This document shows positions 6,660 through 15,674 of a DNA stretch of 58,469 nt, in pieces. Position 1 is the stretch's first letter. Every line of letters begins with the position of its first letter. Source of the DNA: UBA5734 sp964528645 (GTDB lineage: Bacteria; Bacillota; Clostridia; Saccharofermentanales; UBA5734); assembly GCA_964528645.1 (NCBI GenBank), contig CAZGSR010000013.1, positions 1 through 58,469 of the forward strand, given 5' to 3'. The notes beneath the pieces are model-generated. The model was not told where the DNA came from, ran no database searches, and saw only the letters and a program-made list of their open reading frames with translations. A program made the position numbers and the translations under genes.

Positions 6660-9140
6660 ATGCAACAGCACCATACTCTGAAAATATCTGGCATGACCTG
6701 TGCCTCCTGTTCCGCCCGAGTCGAGAAGGTCTCCAGCCGCTTACCCGGTGTGAGCGAGGCCAATGTCAATTTGGCGACTGAGAAGCTCAGCATCACGTTC
6801 GATGATAGCCAGCTCAGCCTCGATAAGGTCCAGGAAGCGATCGCCAAAGCCGGTTACCAGGCCGCACCGGAAGTGACCGCCAAGGAAGTGACTGTCCCAA
6901 TCGCCGGCATGACCTGCGCCGCCTGCTCGGCGCGGATCGAAAAGCAAGTCGGCAAGCTGGAAGGCGTTTCGCTGGCCACGGTCAACTTCGCCACGGAAAA
7001 GGGCGTATTCACCTACGATCCGGAAAAAATCCGTCTGTCCCAGATCAAGGCGGCGATCCAGAAGGCGGGGTACACGCCGCTGGAGATCGAGACTGCGCTG
7101 GCTGTCGATGAAGACCAGGCCAGAAAGGACCGCGCCATCCGCGTCTTATGGACGAAATTCATCGTTTCCGCTGCTTTCTCCATACCTTTGCTCTACCTCG
7201 CGATGGGCCACATGATCCCTGGCTGGAAAGCCCCGATACCGGTCTTCCTCGACCCGATGCGCTATCCGCTCAATTTTGCCCTCGCCCAGATCATCCTCAC
7301 TGTGCCGATCGTGATCGCTGGTTACCGCTTCTACACGGTTGGCTTCAAAAACATCTGGCATCGTTCGCCCAATATGGACTCGCTGATCGCCATGGGCACT
7401 TCGGCCGCGATCCTCTACAGCCTGTATTCGACCTGGCAGATCATCGCGGGCGATCACTCGGCAGCCGGACATCTCTATTTCGAGACTGCCGGCGTCATCA
7501 TCACCCTGATTTTGCTCGGCAAAACGCTCGAAGCCATCTCCAAGGGCAAAACGTCGGAAGCGATCAAAAAGCTGATGGGACTGCGGCCCAAGACGGCGCG
7601 TGTGGTCCAGGAGGGCAAGGAAATCGAAATTCCCGTCGATGAGGTCGAGGTGGGTGACATTCTGCTCGTCAAGCCCGGCGAGAAAATCCCGGTCGATGGT
7701 GAAATCACCAGCGGCCTGACGGCCATTGACGAAGCGATGTTGACCGGCGAGAGCATTCCGGTCGAGAAAGCTGTCGGTGATCCGGTCTACACAGCCAGTA
7801 TCAATGGAAATGGTGCGATCCAGTTCCGGGCTACCAAGGTTGGCAAGGACACAGCCCTGGCCCAGATCATCAAACTGGTTGAAGACGCCCAGAGCAGCAA
7901 GGCGCCGATCGCCCAGCTGGCTGACATCGTCTCCGGCTATTTCGTACCGATTGTCTTTGCGATTGCGGTCCTGGCCGCAGCGGCCTGGCTGATCGCCGGC
8001 CAGACGCTGGTCTTTGCACTTTCGATCCTGATCGCCGTCCTGGTCATTGCTTGTCCCTGTGCCCTCGGCCTGGCCACGCCGACCGCGATCATGGTCGGCA
8101 CCGGCAAAGGTGCCGAAAACGGCATTCTGATCAAGAGCGGTGAGGCGCTCGAGATCACGCACAAAGTCAAGATGATCATTTTCGACAAGACGGGTACGAT
8201 CACGGAGGGCCGCCCTTCGGTTACCGACATCCTGCCTGCCGCCTCTGGCTTCACGGCTGACGAGCTGCTCGCCCTCGCTGCCGCTGCCGAAAAGGGGTCG
8301 GAGCATCCGCTTGGTGAAGCGATCGTGCGCGGTGCCGAGGAGCGGTCCCTCACACTTGCTGAGGCGACTGATTTCCAGGCGATCCCCGGTCACGGTATCT
8401 CGGTTGTCATCGCCGGTCGCCAGGTCTTGCTGGGCAATTCGCGCCTGATGACGCGCGAGAACATTGTTCTCCCTGTTGATGCTGCTGGCCACACGGACGC
8501 CGACCGCCTCGCGGGCGCAGGCAAGACGCCGATGTTCGTCGCCGTCGACGGCCAGTACGCTGGCATCATCGCGGTTGCGGACACGGTCAAGCCGTCCAGT
8601 GCCAAGGCGATCGCCCAGCTGCACAAGATGGGCATCCAGGTCGCCATGATCACGGGTGACAACCGCAAAACGGCCCAGGCCATTGCGTCCCAGGTCGGAA
8701 TCGACCGGGTCCTGGCGGAAGTTCTGCCAGCTGACAAGGCCAATGAAGTGAAAAAGCTCCAGGCTGAGGGCCACGTTGTGGCGATGGTCGGCGATGGCAT
8801 CAATGACGCGCCTGCCCTGGCTCAGGCTGATGTCGGCATCGCCATCGGGTCCGGCACGGATGTGGCCATGGCCTCGGCTGACATCGTTCTGATGCGCTCC
8901 GACCTGCTCGAAGTCGCCACCGCGATCCAACTCTCGCGCAGCACGATCCGCAACATCAAGCAGAACCTGTTTTGGGCCTTCGGCTACAACGTCCTCGGCA
9001 TCCCAGTCGCCGCCGGTCTCCTCTACGCCTTCGGCGGCCCGACCCTGAACCCGATCATCGCCGCCGCCGCCATGTCGATGTCCTCCGTCTCCGTCCTGAC
9101 CAACGCCCTGCGGTTAAAGGCCTTCAAAGCGTATCGCTGA
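6660..9140 (+). CDS. copA: Copper-exporting P1B-type ATPase CopA
   Basis: This 826-residue cytoplasmic-membrane pump has two N-terminal heavy-metal-associated domains, each with a CxxC site (GMTCASC at about 11-17 and GMTCAAC at about 83-89). The membrane metal site is Cys465-Pro-Cys467 and the phosphorylation motif DKTGT starts at Asp509. GDGINDAPALAQADVGIAIG closes the nucleotide-binding fold. Length and motifs fit Cu(I) export of the CopA type. AAGGAG lies 6 nt before the ATG. No CsoR, CopY or CopZ gene is adjacent, so control is from elsewhere. Confidence 0.95.
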   Translation: MQQHHTLKISGMTCASCSARVEKVSSRLPGVSEANVNLATEKLSITFDDSQLSLDKVQEAIAKAGYQAAPEVTAKEVTVPIAGMTCAACSARIEKQVGKLEGVSLATVNFATEKGVFTYDPEKIRLSQIKAAIQKAGYTPLEIETALAVDEDQARKDRAIRVLWTKFIVSAAFSIPLLYLAMGHMIPGWKAPIPVFLDPMRYPLNFALAQIILTVPIVIAGYRFYTVGFKNIWHRSPNMDSLIAMGTSAAILYSLYSTWQIIAGDHSAAGHLYFETAGVIITLILLGKTLEAISKGKTSEAIKKLMGLRPKTARVVQEGKEIEIPVDEVEVGDILLVKPGEKIPVDGEITSGLTAIDEAMLTGESIPVEKAVGDPVYTASINGNGAIQFRATKVGKDTALAQIIKLVEDAQSSKAPIAQLADIVSGYFVPIVFAIAVLAAAAWLIAGQTLVFALSILIAVLVIACPCALGLATPTAIMVGTGKGAENGILIKSGEALEITHKVKMIIFDKTGTITEGRPSVTDILPAASGFTADELLALAAAAEKGSEHPLGEAIVRGAEERSLTLAEATDFQAIPGHGISVVIAGRQVLLGNSRLMTRENIVLPVDAAGHTDADRLAGAGKTPMFVAVDGQYAGIIAVADTVKPSSAKAIAQLHKMGIQVAMITGDNRKTAQAIASQVGIDRVLAEVLPADKANEVKKLQAEGHVVAMVGDGINDAPALAQADVGIAIGSGTDVAMASADIVLMRSDLLEVATAIQLSRSTIRNIKQNLFWAFGYNVLGIPVAAGLLYAFGGPTLNPIIAAAAMSMSSVSVLTNALRLKAFKAYR

Positions 9141-9219
9141 GGCCGGCCGGCCAACACACCCTTGATGGTCACTGGGGCTTTCTCCCGAGCATTCCATTGA
9201 TGATCTTGAAAAGCGAATG

Positions 9220-9290
9220 AAACCAGTCCAATCCCTGATCGATCCCAGGATCCGATGCTAAGGGTTCGGCTGGTTTTATTTGTATTTTTT
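9220..9290 (+). terminator. Possible copA terminator
   Basis: AAACCAG (9220-9226) pairs with CTGGTTT (9270-9276), closing a long loop that can pair further. It is followed by a T-rich tract up to 9290. The stem is imperfect, so this is tentative. Confidence 0.35.
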
Positions 9291-9306
9291 CGTGGATTTG
9301 CGCGCC

Positions 9307-9352
9307 GTAACCTATGTTAGTAATAACCTAGGTTACTTTTAACATAGGTTAC
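9307..9352. promoter_or_regulatory. Nested four-half-site operator
   Basis: The outer arms GTAACCTATGTTA (9307-9319) and TAACATAGGTTAC (9340-9352) are perfectly inverted. Between them sits the perfect palindrome TAACCTAGGTTA (9324-9335). This gives four TAACCTA half-sites, two per strand, with 16-nt spacing on each side. Such symmetry suits cooperative binding of a dimeric MarR- or TetR-like repressor. It is about 130 nt upstream of the AraC gene, and no such repressor gene is adjacent. Confidence 0.6.
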
Positions 9353-9479
9353 AGAGTGAAAAATTTGAAATTTTATACACCAACATCCGCCCGGATGGGC
9401 CGATATCCAGACCCTGCATCCACCTCATTAAAATGGCAGGACTACGAACACTTTCCTTCGATTCAGGTATACTGGACTT

Positions 9480-10370
9480 ATGATTCTTTCATTCGTCAAA
9501 CAGAAGCTTCCTGTCGAGCTGGCGGCCCGCAATGAGCCGCAGCTTTATTATGTCAGCCTAGTCCCAGTTCATGAGAGTGTGCATCCTCGGGTGATGCACC
9601 GGCATGAGGATTTTCTGGAGATCATCCTGATCCGTGAAGGGGCTGGCACTTTTTCGATCGATGGCAGGGATGTCGCGGTCAGGTCCGGCGATCTGGTCAT
9701 TTACAACAGCACCATCATCCACGATGAGCGGACAGGTCCGGACAAACCGTTGTCCTGGTTCTGCGTTGCCTTGAAAAATGTCCAGTGGCCAGGACTGCGG
9801 CCAAATTGCCTGATTCGCGACGGTGTTTCGCCAGTTTATCCCAGTGGCGAGCTTTTTGCTGCATTCAATCATCTCTGCGAGGTGATGTTTGACCAACTGG
9901 TCGAGGAACGCCCTGGTCATGCAGTCGCAACCCATCATCTGGCCCAGGCCCTGCTGGCCATGACCCGGCAAGTCATCCTGCAAGCCGAAGGCCACGGTTA
10001 TGAAGGCAGCGAAAGCGAGCCCCTGGCCCATCGTGTGATCACTTATCTCGACAATCATTTCACTGAAGCGATTTCCCTCGAGCAACTGGCAGGCTTGTTC
10101 AAGGTCAGCACGTATTATCTGGCCCATGTTTTTAAAGATCGCTTTGGCTATTCTCCGCTGCAGTATGTGTCGCGCCATCGCATCGGCGAAGCCCAGTCCC
10201 TCCTGATCTCGACCGACCTGTCCATCACCGAAATCGCCAGCCGCGTGGGTTACGACAGCCCCAGCCATTTCAACCGCCAGTTCAGCAAATATGTCGGCAT
10301 GCCTCCGCGCCGCTATAAAATCAACTACTTCAAGCGCTTCCCTGAACGACAGAGCAAGAATGAGCAATAA
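9480..10370 (+). CDS. AraC-family transcriptional regulator (cupin sensor)
   Basis: The 296-residue protein has an N-terminal cupin sensor domain (HRHEDFLEIILIREGAGTF) and a C-terminal pair of AraC helix-turn-helix motifs from about residue 190 (ISLEQLAGLFKVSTYYLAHV, then IASRVGYDSPSHFNRQF). The ATG at 9480 has no Shine-Dalgarno sequence, and a TATACT box ends 6 nt before it. The message may therefore be leaderless, or the real start may lie elsewhere. It precedes a Gfo/Idh/MocA dehydrogenase on the same strand and likely senses a sugar or polyol and controls that gene. Confidence 0.9.
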   Translation: MILSFVKQKLPVELAARNEPQLYYVSLVPVHESVHPRVMHRHEDFLEIILIREGAGTFSIDGRDVAVRSGDLVIYNSTIIHDERTGPDKPLSWFCVALKNVQWPGLRPNCLIRDGVSPVYPSGELFAAFNHLCEVMFDQLVEERPGHAVATHHLAQALLAMTRQVILQAEGHGYEGSESEPLAHRVITYLDNHFTEAISLEQLAGLFKVSTYYLAHVFKDRFGYSPLQYVSRHRIGEAQSLLISTDLSITEIASRVGYDSPSHFNRQFSKYVGMPPRRYKINYFKRFPERQSKNEQ

Positions 10371-10548
10371 TTCCAAAAATACTTGAGATAAATCCAGTTT
10401 TTTCAGACCGTTCAGGTGTTGGGAAAAGCAAGATCCGGCAAGAATATTTCATCTTTGCAGCCTATAATCAGAGACAGATACAGGTGCCTCCGACATCGAG
10501 ATGTCAGGCGGCAACACAATGTCTTTGATAATCAAGGAGGATTTGCGC

Positions 10549-11571
10549 ATGAAGAAAATCAAGATCGGTTCTGTTGGTCTGGGCCGCCTCGGCTATGAGC
10601 ACGCGTCTAACATCGCTACTAAAATCCCGCAATGCGAACTAGCGGCCATCTGTGACGTCGATGCCAGCCGCGTCGCCCAGGTCGCCGATGAACTCGACGT
10701 TGAATTCCGCTATACAGACTTCGAGGAGATGTGCAAAAATCCCGCTCTCGATGCGATCGTCATCGTCTCACCGTCCTCCTTGCATCCAGAACAGATCCGA
10801 ATTGCCCTCGAGAACGGCAAACATGTCTTCTCGGAAAAGCCGCTCGGCACCGATGTCGCCCAGTGCCTGCTCGCCGAAAAGGCCGTCGAAGCCTATCCTG
10901 ACCAGGTCTTCATGCTCGGTTTCATGCGCCGCTTTGACCCCTCCTATCTCGACGCCAAGGCCCGCATCGAGCGCGGTGAAATCGGCCGCGTGATCATGGT
11001 TCGCAGCTACACCGTTGATCCGATCGCTACCATTGAAAGCACCCTCAAATTCGCCAAATGGAGCGGTGGCCAGTTCCTCGATATGTGCGTCCACGACATC
11101 GACCTCGTCCGCTGGTTCACCAAGTCCGAGCCGAAAAACGTCTGGGGCATCGGCGGCTGCTTCGAATTCGAGCAGTACCGTGAGTGGAATGACGGCGACA
11201 ACGTGGCCGTCATGATGCAAAACGAAGACGAAGCGATGTCTTTCCTGTATGCCGGCCGCGCCGCAGCCCACGGCAGCCATGTCGAGACCGAGATCATCGG
11301 CACCCGCGGCTCACTGCGCATTGCCAATACCCCGGCCAAGAACCTGCTCGAAGTCCTCGACACCCACGGCGTCCGCCGCGAATGCTACACCGACTTCCTC
11401 ACCCGCTGGCACGAAGCCTACATCAACGAAATCACCGAATTCTGCAACTGCATCCTCGAAAACAGGAAACCCGAGGTCACCGTCTACGATGGTACCGCCG
11501 TCTCCCGCATCGCCTATCGCTGCAAAGAATCCTTCGAAACCGGCAAAATGCTGGATATGGAAGGCGCCTGA
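10549..11571 (+). CDS. Gfo/Idh/MocA oxidoreductase, inositol 2-dehydrogenase-like
   Basis: The 340-residue product starts at the ATG at 10549 (AAGGAGG 8 nt upstream). The N-terminal Rossmann domain begins KIGSVGLGRLGYEHA. SEKPLG carries the family's catalytic Lys, and FLDMCVHDIDLVRW carries the Asp and His of the substrate site. Overall it most resembles NAD-dependent myo-inositol 2-dehydrogenase (IolG), oxidising inositol to scyllo-inosose, but other polyols or sugars are possible. No other iol genes are in the window. The preceding AraC gene is the likely regulator. Confidence 0.85.
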   Translation: MKKIKIGSVGLGRLGYEHASNIATKIPQCELAAICDVDASRVAQVADELDVEFRYTDFEEMCKNPALDAIVIVSPSSLHPEQIRIALENGKHVFSEKPLGTDVAQCLLAEKAVEAYPDQVFMLGFMRRFDPSYLDAKARIERGEIGRVIMVRSYTVDPIATIESTLKFAKWSGGQFLDMCVHDIDLVRWFTKSEPKNVWGIGGCFEFEQYREWNDGDNVAVMMQNEDEAMSFLYAGRAAAHGSHVETEIIGTRGSLRIANTPAKNLLEVLDTHGVRRECYTDFLTRWHEAYINEITEFCNCILENRKPEVTVYDGTAVSRIAYRCKESFETGKMLDMEGA

Positions 11572-11649
11572 AAAGGTCCGTCTCCAGAGCCATTCTTCCA
11601 ACCTGGCACTCTGGCTCTGCCTTCAAATGAAATCGCCCCGGCATTGTGA

Positions 11650-11801
11650 TCAGTCTGGCTTGGCCAGCAATGCTTGCAGCTTGCCGGGTTTTTTCATGGC
11701 CTGGTAGAACTCGAGGAAGTCCTCTTCCGGCAAAGGGCGACTGAACAGATCCCGATGTTTGAGCCGCAGAGGGCACTGGCCTGGCAATCGATTCTTGACT
11801 T
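11650..11801 (-). other. Possible C-terminal gene remnant
   Basis: A minus-strand frame ending at the TGA at 11650-11652 reads KHRDLFSRPLPEEDFLEFYQ and continues AMKKPGKLQALLAKPD. Its codon use resembles the genes of this window. It has no start codon or ribosome site and runs back, out of frame, into the end of the esterase gene. I do not recognise it; it may be a relic or chance. Confidence 0.2.
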
Positions 11802-12710
11802 TTACTGGAATCGCGTCTTCAGCCAGGTCAGCACCAGGCTGGTCCAGACCTGGACTGGCGGGTTGATCTGTTCCGGACTGACGGCTGTCCGTTCGTCAGC
11901 CAGAGCCAGGCCGTGGCGGCCCTGGGAAAAGACGTGGAATTCGAACGGAATGTCCGCCTTTTTCAGGGCAGCGGCCAATTCCAGGGAATTTTCCAGCGGC
12001 ACCAGTTCATCATCAGCCGTGTGCCAGATGAAGGTCGGCGGTGTATCCGGGCTGACGTGGCGCACCGGATTGATCTGGTCTTTTTCAGCAACGGACGGCT
12101 CCTTATGGCCAAAAGCGGCAATCTCGCAGAGCCTCAGGAAATCGGCCAGCGGATTGTCCGGAATGCGGTCGTGGATCTCCGCGGTCAGGACGTAGTCGAT
12201 CATCGGGTAGCCAAGAACCAGAGCATCCGGCCGGAAATCCTGCGCCGGACCGCCCAGTTTTTCCAGCAGGAACCGGCTGCTCCACTGGGTGCCAATGCTC
12301 GCCGCCAGATGGCCGCCGGCGGAAAAACCACAGACCGCAATCCGCTCCGGATCGACCAGCCACTGGTCCGCCTGATTGCGAACCAAGCGCAGGGCTGCGG
12401 CCACATCGAGCAAGGGCTGAGGGAAAATGGATGGAAAGGTATTTTGCTCCGGTGGCTGGGATGGGTCCTGTGGATAGCTTTGGAAAAACACTGCATAGCG
12501 CAGGACAAAGGCATGATAGCCCTGGGCCGCGAAAAACAGGGCGATCGGTTCAGCCTCCCGGTCGGACGTGCCCAGATAGCCACCGCCCGGCAAGATCAGG
12601 ACCGCGGGCCGTCGCGCCCCCGTCTTGAAATCGGGCGAATCATCGAGCAAATAGGTGGTCAAGGTCACATCTGGCCTGTCCGGCCAAACCTGGATGGTTT
12701 TACTGTGCAT
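11802..12710 (-). CDS. Alpha/beta-hydrolase, acetyl-xylan-esterase-like
   Basis: The 302-residue product starts at the ATG at 12710, with GGAGGT 8 nt upstream; the longer open frame has no such site. LILPGGGYLGTS supplies the oxyanion-hole glycines, CGFSAGGHLAAS contains the nucleophile Ser, and a late QGRHGLAL supplies the His. This is the BD-FAE/Aes-like group that removes acetyl or other acyl groups from xylan and related polysaccharides. No signal peptide is visible, so it probably acts on imported oligosaccharides. It is monocistronic. Confidence 0.85.
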   Translation of the reverse strand: MHSKTIQVWPDRPDVTLTTYLLDDSPDFKTGARRPAVLILPGGGYLGTSDREAEPIALFFAAQGYHAFVLRYAVFFQSYPQDPSQPPEQNTFPSIFPQPLLDVAAALRLVRNQADQWLVDPERIAVCGFSAGGHLAASIGTQWSSRFLLEKLGGPAQDFRPDALVLGYPMIDYVLTAEIHDRIPDNPLADFLRLCEIAAFGHKEPSVAEKDQINPVRHVSPDTPPTFIWHTADDELVPLENSLELAAALKKADIPFEFHVFSQGRHGLALADERTAVSPEQINPPVQVWTSLVLTWLKTRFQ

Positions 12711-13077
12711 GGTGCCGTACCTCCGGCTGGGATTTGTGCCTCTTTTGGCATGTGTACGTTGTGCGCGAAAAAAGTCAGGCACATACGCCTCCCATTTTAA
12801 CACTTTGCAGGCCGTTCCCGTGTCAGCTGGCCGCGTAGAGTGGCCCCGCTGGCGGAATATTCCGCGCTGGTATCCAAGCTTAGAGCGAGGGCCGACACAT
12901 CCCGATTCCCCCTGAATCCCGCCGACATCGCGCAAAAGCCGCCGCAAATCGGGATTTGCGACGGCTTGGCATGAAGGAGATTTCTATTTGCCGGCCGGTG
13001 GGGGGATCCGGCGTCTAATGGGATCAAAGGTGAGTATTGGGGAGTCCGGGTGCGTCTCAGGTATTTTTTGAAGCAGC
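12711..13077. other. Spacer between esterase and cdr genes
   Basis: These 367 nt separate the esterase start from the end of the CoA-disulfide reductase gene. They contain the terminator at 12934-12967 and presumably the esterase promoter. Nothing else could be supported. Confidence 0.6.
12934..12967 (-). terminator. Rho-independent terminator of cdr
   Basis: On the minus strand GCCGTCGCAAATC pairs with GATTTGCGGCGGC (12 of 13 Watson-Crick pairs, the remaining one a G-T wobble) around a 2-nt loop, followed by TTTT. It lies about 110 nt past the cdr stop codon. Confidence 0.7.
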
Positions 13078-14802
13078 TCAGTTGAAGTTGTACTTGGTGA
13101 CGATCGGAGTGCGGCCGGTGGTCTGGTCGTTGAAGTATTCGTAGAGGCAGATGCCGAGGAAGGAGCCCTGAATGTTCTTGACGTTGGTGTAGCCGAAGCC
13201 CTTGAGAGCCATGTAGGCATTGTAGCTGCGGGCGCTGGAGCGGCAGTGGACGTAAACCGGCACGTCGCGCGGGATTTCACTGACACGGTCGCGCAATTGG
13301 CTCAGGGGAATGTTGACGGCATTGTTCAGGTGGCCATGGCGGAATTCGCCGGGTTCGCGGACGTCGACAATGAACGCGTCGCTTTCGACCAGGGCACGGG
13401 CATCTGAGACTTTGACTTCTGCCAGATCACCGTTGAGGTTATTGATCGCGACCAGGGCAGCGATGTTGACGACGTCGCGTCCGGTGCCAAAGGGCGGGGC
13501 ATAGCAAAGCTCGAGTTCCTTGAGATCCTCAACCGTTCCGCCCATGGTGACGAGGGTGGCGATCACATCGACGCGTTTGTCGACGTTGCCTTTGCCGGCA
13601 GCTTGGGCGCCCAGGATGCGTCCGGTCGGGACTTCGTAGACGAGCTTGAAGTGCATGACATTGACGTCGGGCATCAGGCCGACTTTGTCACCGGGCATGA
13701 CATAGACCGAGTCGACCGGGATCCCGGCGCGCTCGGCGGCTTTGACCGTCAGGCCGGTGGAAGCGAAATTCATGTCGAAAACTTCGACGACAGACGAACC
13801 GATCACGCCCTTGTTCTGGTGCGGCTTGCCGTACATGTGGTCGGCTGCGGCGCGGGCCTGGCGGATGGCCGGGCCGGCGAGAGCGAGGCGGGTCGGGGTG
13901 TGAAGCAGGCGGTGGAAGACTTCGATCGCATCACCGACGGCGTAGATGTCCGGATCACTCGTGACATAATTGTGGTCGACCTTGATGCCACCGGTCTTGC
14001 CGATCTCAAGGCCAGCTGCAACAGCCAGGCTGGTCTCCGGGCGGACACCGATGGCCATGACGACGGCCTGGGCCGGGATCTGCTTGCCGGAAGCCAGTTC
14101 GATCGCTTCGGGCAGGACTTTGGCGATGCCATCGCCGACAATCAGATTGACACCATGATCAACGAGGGTTTTGTGCACCATCTGGACCATATCATAGTCA
14201 AACGGCGCCAAGACCTGATCAGCCGCTTCGACGAGGGTGATGTTGTAGCCGACTTTGCGCAGGTTCTCCGCCACTTCAAGGCCGATGAAGCCACCACCGA
14301 TGACGACAACGTCACTGATGTTGTTCTTGCGGTTGTTATCATCGCTGATCGAGTCCTTTTTCAAAAATTTGTTCAGCTTGTCGATGTCGACCACGTTGCG
14401 GACCATGAAGACATTTTCATTGCGGGCGCCTTCGATGTTGGGCACGATCGGGTTAGCCCCGGGCGAGAGCACGAGCTTATCGTAGGTTTCGTCATAGGTC
14501 TCACCGGTCTGGACATTTTTGACCGTGACAGACTTGGCCTGTCGATTGATCGCGACGACCTCATTGTTGACTCGGGCGTCGATGTTGTATTTGACTTTGA
14601 AGGTTTCGGGATCAACGAGCACCAGCCAATCCGCTTCCGGAACAATGCCACTCAGGTGATAGGGCAGTGAGCAGTTGGAAAAGGAAACATGGGGGCCCTT
14701 TTCAAACATGATGATCTGGGCCGATTCATCCAGGCGACGGACGCGGGCTGCTGCGGATGCGCCACCGGCGACACCGCCGACGATCAGGACTTTCTTGCTC
14801 AT
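13078..14802 (-). CDS. cdr: CoA-disulfide reductase with C-terminal rhodanese domain
   Basis: The 574-residue flavoprotein starts at the ATG at 14802, with GGAGGT upstream. The N-terminal FAD motif is VLIVGGVAGGASAAAR, and the single redox Cys44 lies in FSNCSLPYHL, the hallmark of CoA-disulfide/polysulfide reductases that use one Cys and bound CoA. A second nucleotide motif, VVVIGGGFIGLEVAE, binds NAD(P)H. The C-terminal rhodanese domain has its active Cys at about 520 (VYVHCRSSARSY). The fusion suits reduction of CoA persulfide, per- or polysulfide, or oxidative-stress repair in anaerobes. It is divergent from a DUF1847 gene. Confidence 0.92.
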   Translation of the reverse strand: MSKKVLIVGGVAGGASAAARVRRLDESAQIIMFEKGPHVSFSNCSLPYHLSGIVPEADWLVLVDPETFKVKYNIDARVNNEVVAINRQAKSVTVKNVQTGETYDETYDKLVLSPGANPIVPNIEGARNENVFMVRNVVDIDKLNKFLKKDSISDDNNRKNNISDVVVIGGGFIGLEVAENLRKVGYNITLVEAADQVLAPFDYDMVQMVHKTLVDHGVNLIVGDGIAKVLPEAIELASGKQIPAQAVVMAIGVRPETSLAVAAGLEIGKTGGIKVDHNYVTSDPDIYAVGDAIEVFHRLLHTPTRLALAGPAIRQARAAADHMYGKPHQNKGVIGSSVVEVFDMNFASTGLTVKAAERAGIPVDSVYVMPGDKVGLMPDVNVMHFKLVYEVPTGRILGAQAAGKGNVDKRVDVIATLVTMGGTVEDLKELELCYAPPFGTGRDVVNIAALVAINNLNGDLAEVKVSDARALVESDAFIVDVREPGEFRHGHLNNAVNIPLSQLRDRVSEIPRDVPVYVHCRSSARSYNAYMALKGFGYTNVKNIQGSFLGICLYEYFNDQTTGRTPIVTKYNFN

Positions 14803-14896
14803 GGATTGATACCTCCTACGTATTAGGCAAACAGACTTTAAACGTGTGCGAAGCTTCGTAAACGTTAGCAACTGTAGCACAAGTGCGGTTAGATCT

Positions 14897-14950
14897 TGTG
14901 TAACTGCAGTCACACAGGTATGAATTTTTATCTGGACAAGCATCTGTCCA
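14897..14950. promoter_or_regulatory. Two inverted repeats in the cdr/DUF1847 spacer
   Basis: TGTGT and ACACA flank a central CTGCAG at 14897-14916, a spacing reminiscent of CRP/FNR-family sites. TGGACA (14933-14938) and TGTCCA (14945-14950) form a second dyad with a 6-nt spacer. Both lie between the two divergent start codons and could control both genes. Confidence 0.45.
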
Positions 14951-15064
14951 AGCATTTTCAAGGGCATAGATTGCCGTTACTAACAATTGTACAACTATTT
15001 TCAATTTTGGGCATTTGGCATCTGTTCTGTAATTGTCTCACGGACTCTTCTGTCAGGATGTTGG

Positions 15065-15640
15065 ATGATCAGCGCTATGGATTGTACAAAATGCGTCAGC
15101 AAGGGGTGCCGCACGAGCATCCCTTGCCAGGATCAAAAATCAGGCTACCTGGCAGACTACCAGGGCGATGAGATTCGCTCCATTACAGTCGCGGCTTCCA
15201 GCCTGGTTGACAATGGCCGGGCCGGCAGCTTGTCGCGCCTGCAGGAAATCGTTGCCTATATGCAAGGCATGGGGTATCGCACAATCGGCGTCGCGTATTG
15301 TTATGGTATGGAAAAAGACGCGACCCTGTTACGCGAACTACTCACTGCTGCCGGTTTTGTTGCCCACATGGTGTCCTGCACCGTCGACCGCGTGCTCGAA
15401 ACCGAAGTCGACCTCAACAAATCCAAACCGGTGGTCTCCTGCAATCCGCTCGGACAGGCGGCCCAGCTCAATCGGCTCGGTGTCGAGTTTACCTTGCTGA
15501 TGGGGCTTTGCCTCGGCCATGACATTTTGCTGCAGAAAAACCTGGCGATGGATTTTACGACATTCGTGGTCAAGGACCGTGTCTACAAGCACAATCCGAT
15601 CCAAGCTCTGTACGAGCCAAGCGATCTTGGCGGCATTTAA
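15065..15640 (+). CDS. DUF1847 family protein
   Basis: The product has 191 residues from the ATG at 15065 (AGGA 5 nt upstream); an ATG at 15077 is the alternative. The N-terminus is Cys-rich (DCTKCVSKGC), and further conserved Cys occur in AHMVSCTVDR and KPVVSCNPLGQA, suggesting metal or Fe-S binding. Function is unknown in the family. Head-to-head pairing with CoA-disulfide reductase hints at a redox or sulfur-related role. The longer open frame upstream is unlikely to be translated. Confidence 0.8.
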   Translation: MISAMDCTKCVSKGCRTSIPCQDQKSGYLADYQGDEIRSITVAASSLVDNGRAGSLSRLQEIVAYMQGMGYRTIGVAYCYGMEKDATLLRELLTAAGFVAHMVSCTVDRVLETEVDLNKSKPVVSCNPLGQAAQLNRLGVEFTLLMGLCLGHDILLQKNLAMDFTTFVVKDRVYKHNPIQALYEPSDLGGI

Positions 15641-15674
15641 CAGCAGTTGCTGTTGACCAGTAAGGCTGCTGGAC

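Larger units (their letters stand above)
9141..9479. promoter_or_regulatory. Spacer between copA and the AraC gene
   Basis: This 339-nt gene-free stretch holds three things. There is a probable copA terminator at 9220-9290, a nested palindrome at 9307-9352, and a TATACT box at 9468-9473 just before the AraC start codon. No convincing small ORF is seen. Confidence 0.7.

Noticed and set aside
7146..8930. 594-codon open frame antisense to copA
   Set aside because: It mirrors a clear CopA gene; long antisense frames are common in GC-rich coding DNA, and the translation is rich in Asp, Arg and Gly with no recognisable motif.
13603..14670. 355-codon frame antisense to cdr
   Set aside because: Entirely within the CoA-disulfide reductase gene on the other strand; Asp-rich artefact.
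14816..15004. 62-codon Cys-containing ORF in the cdr upstream region
   Set aside because: No ribosome site, covers the control region with two dyads.
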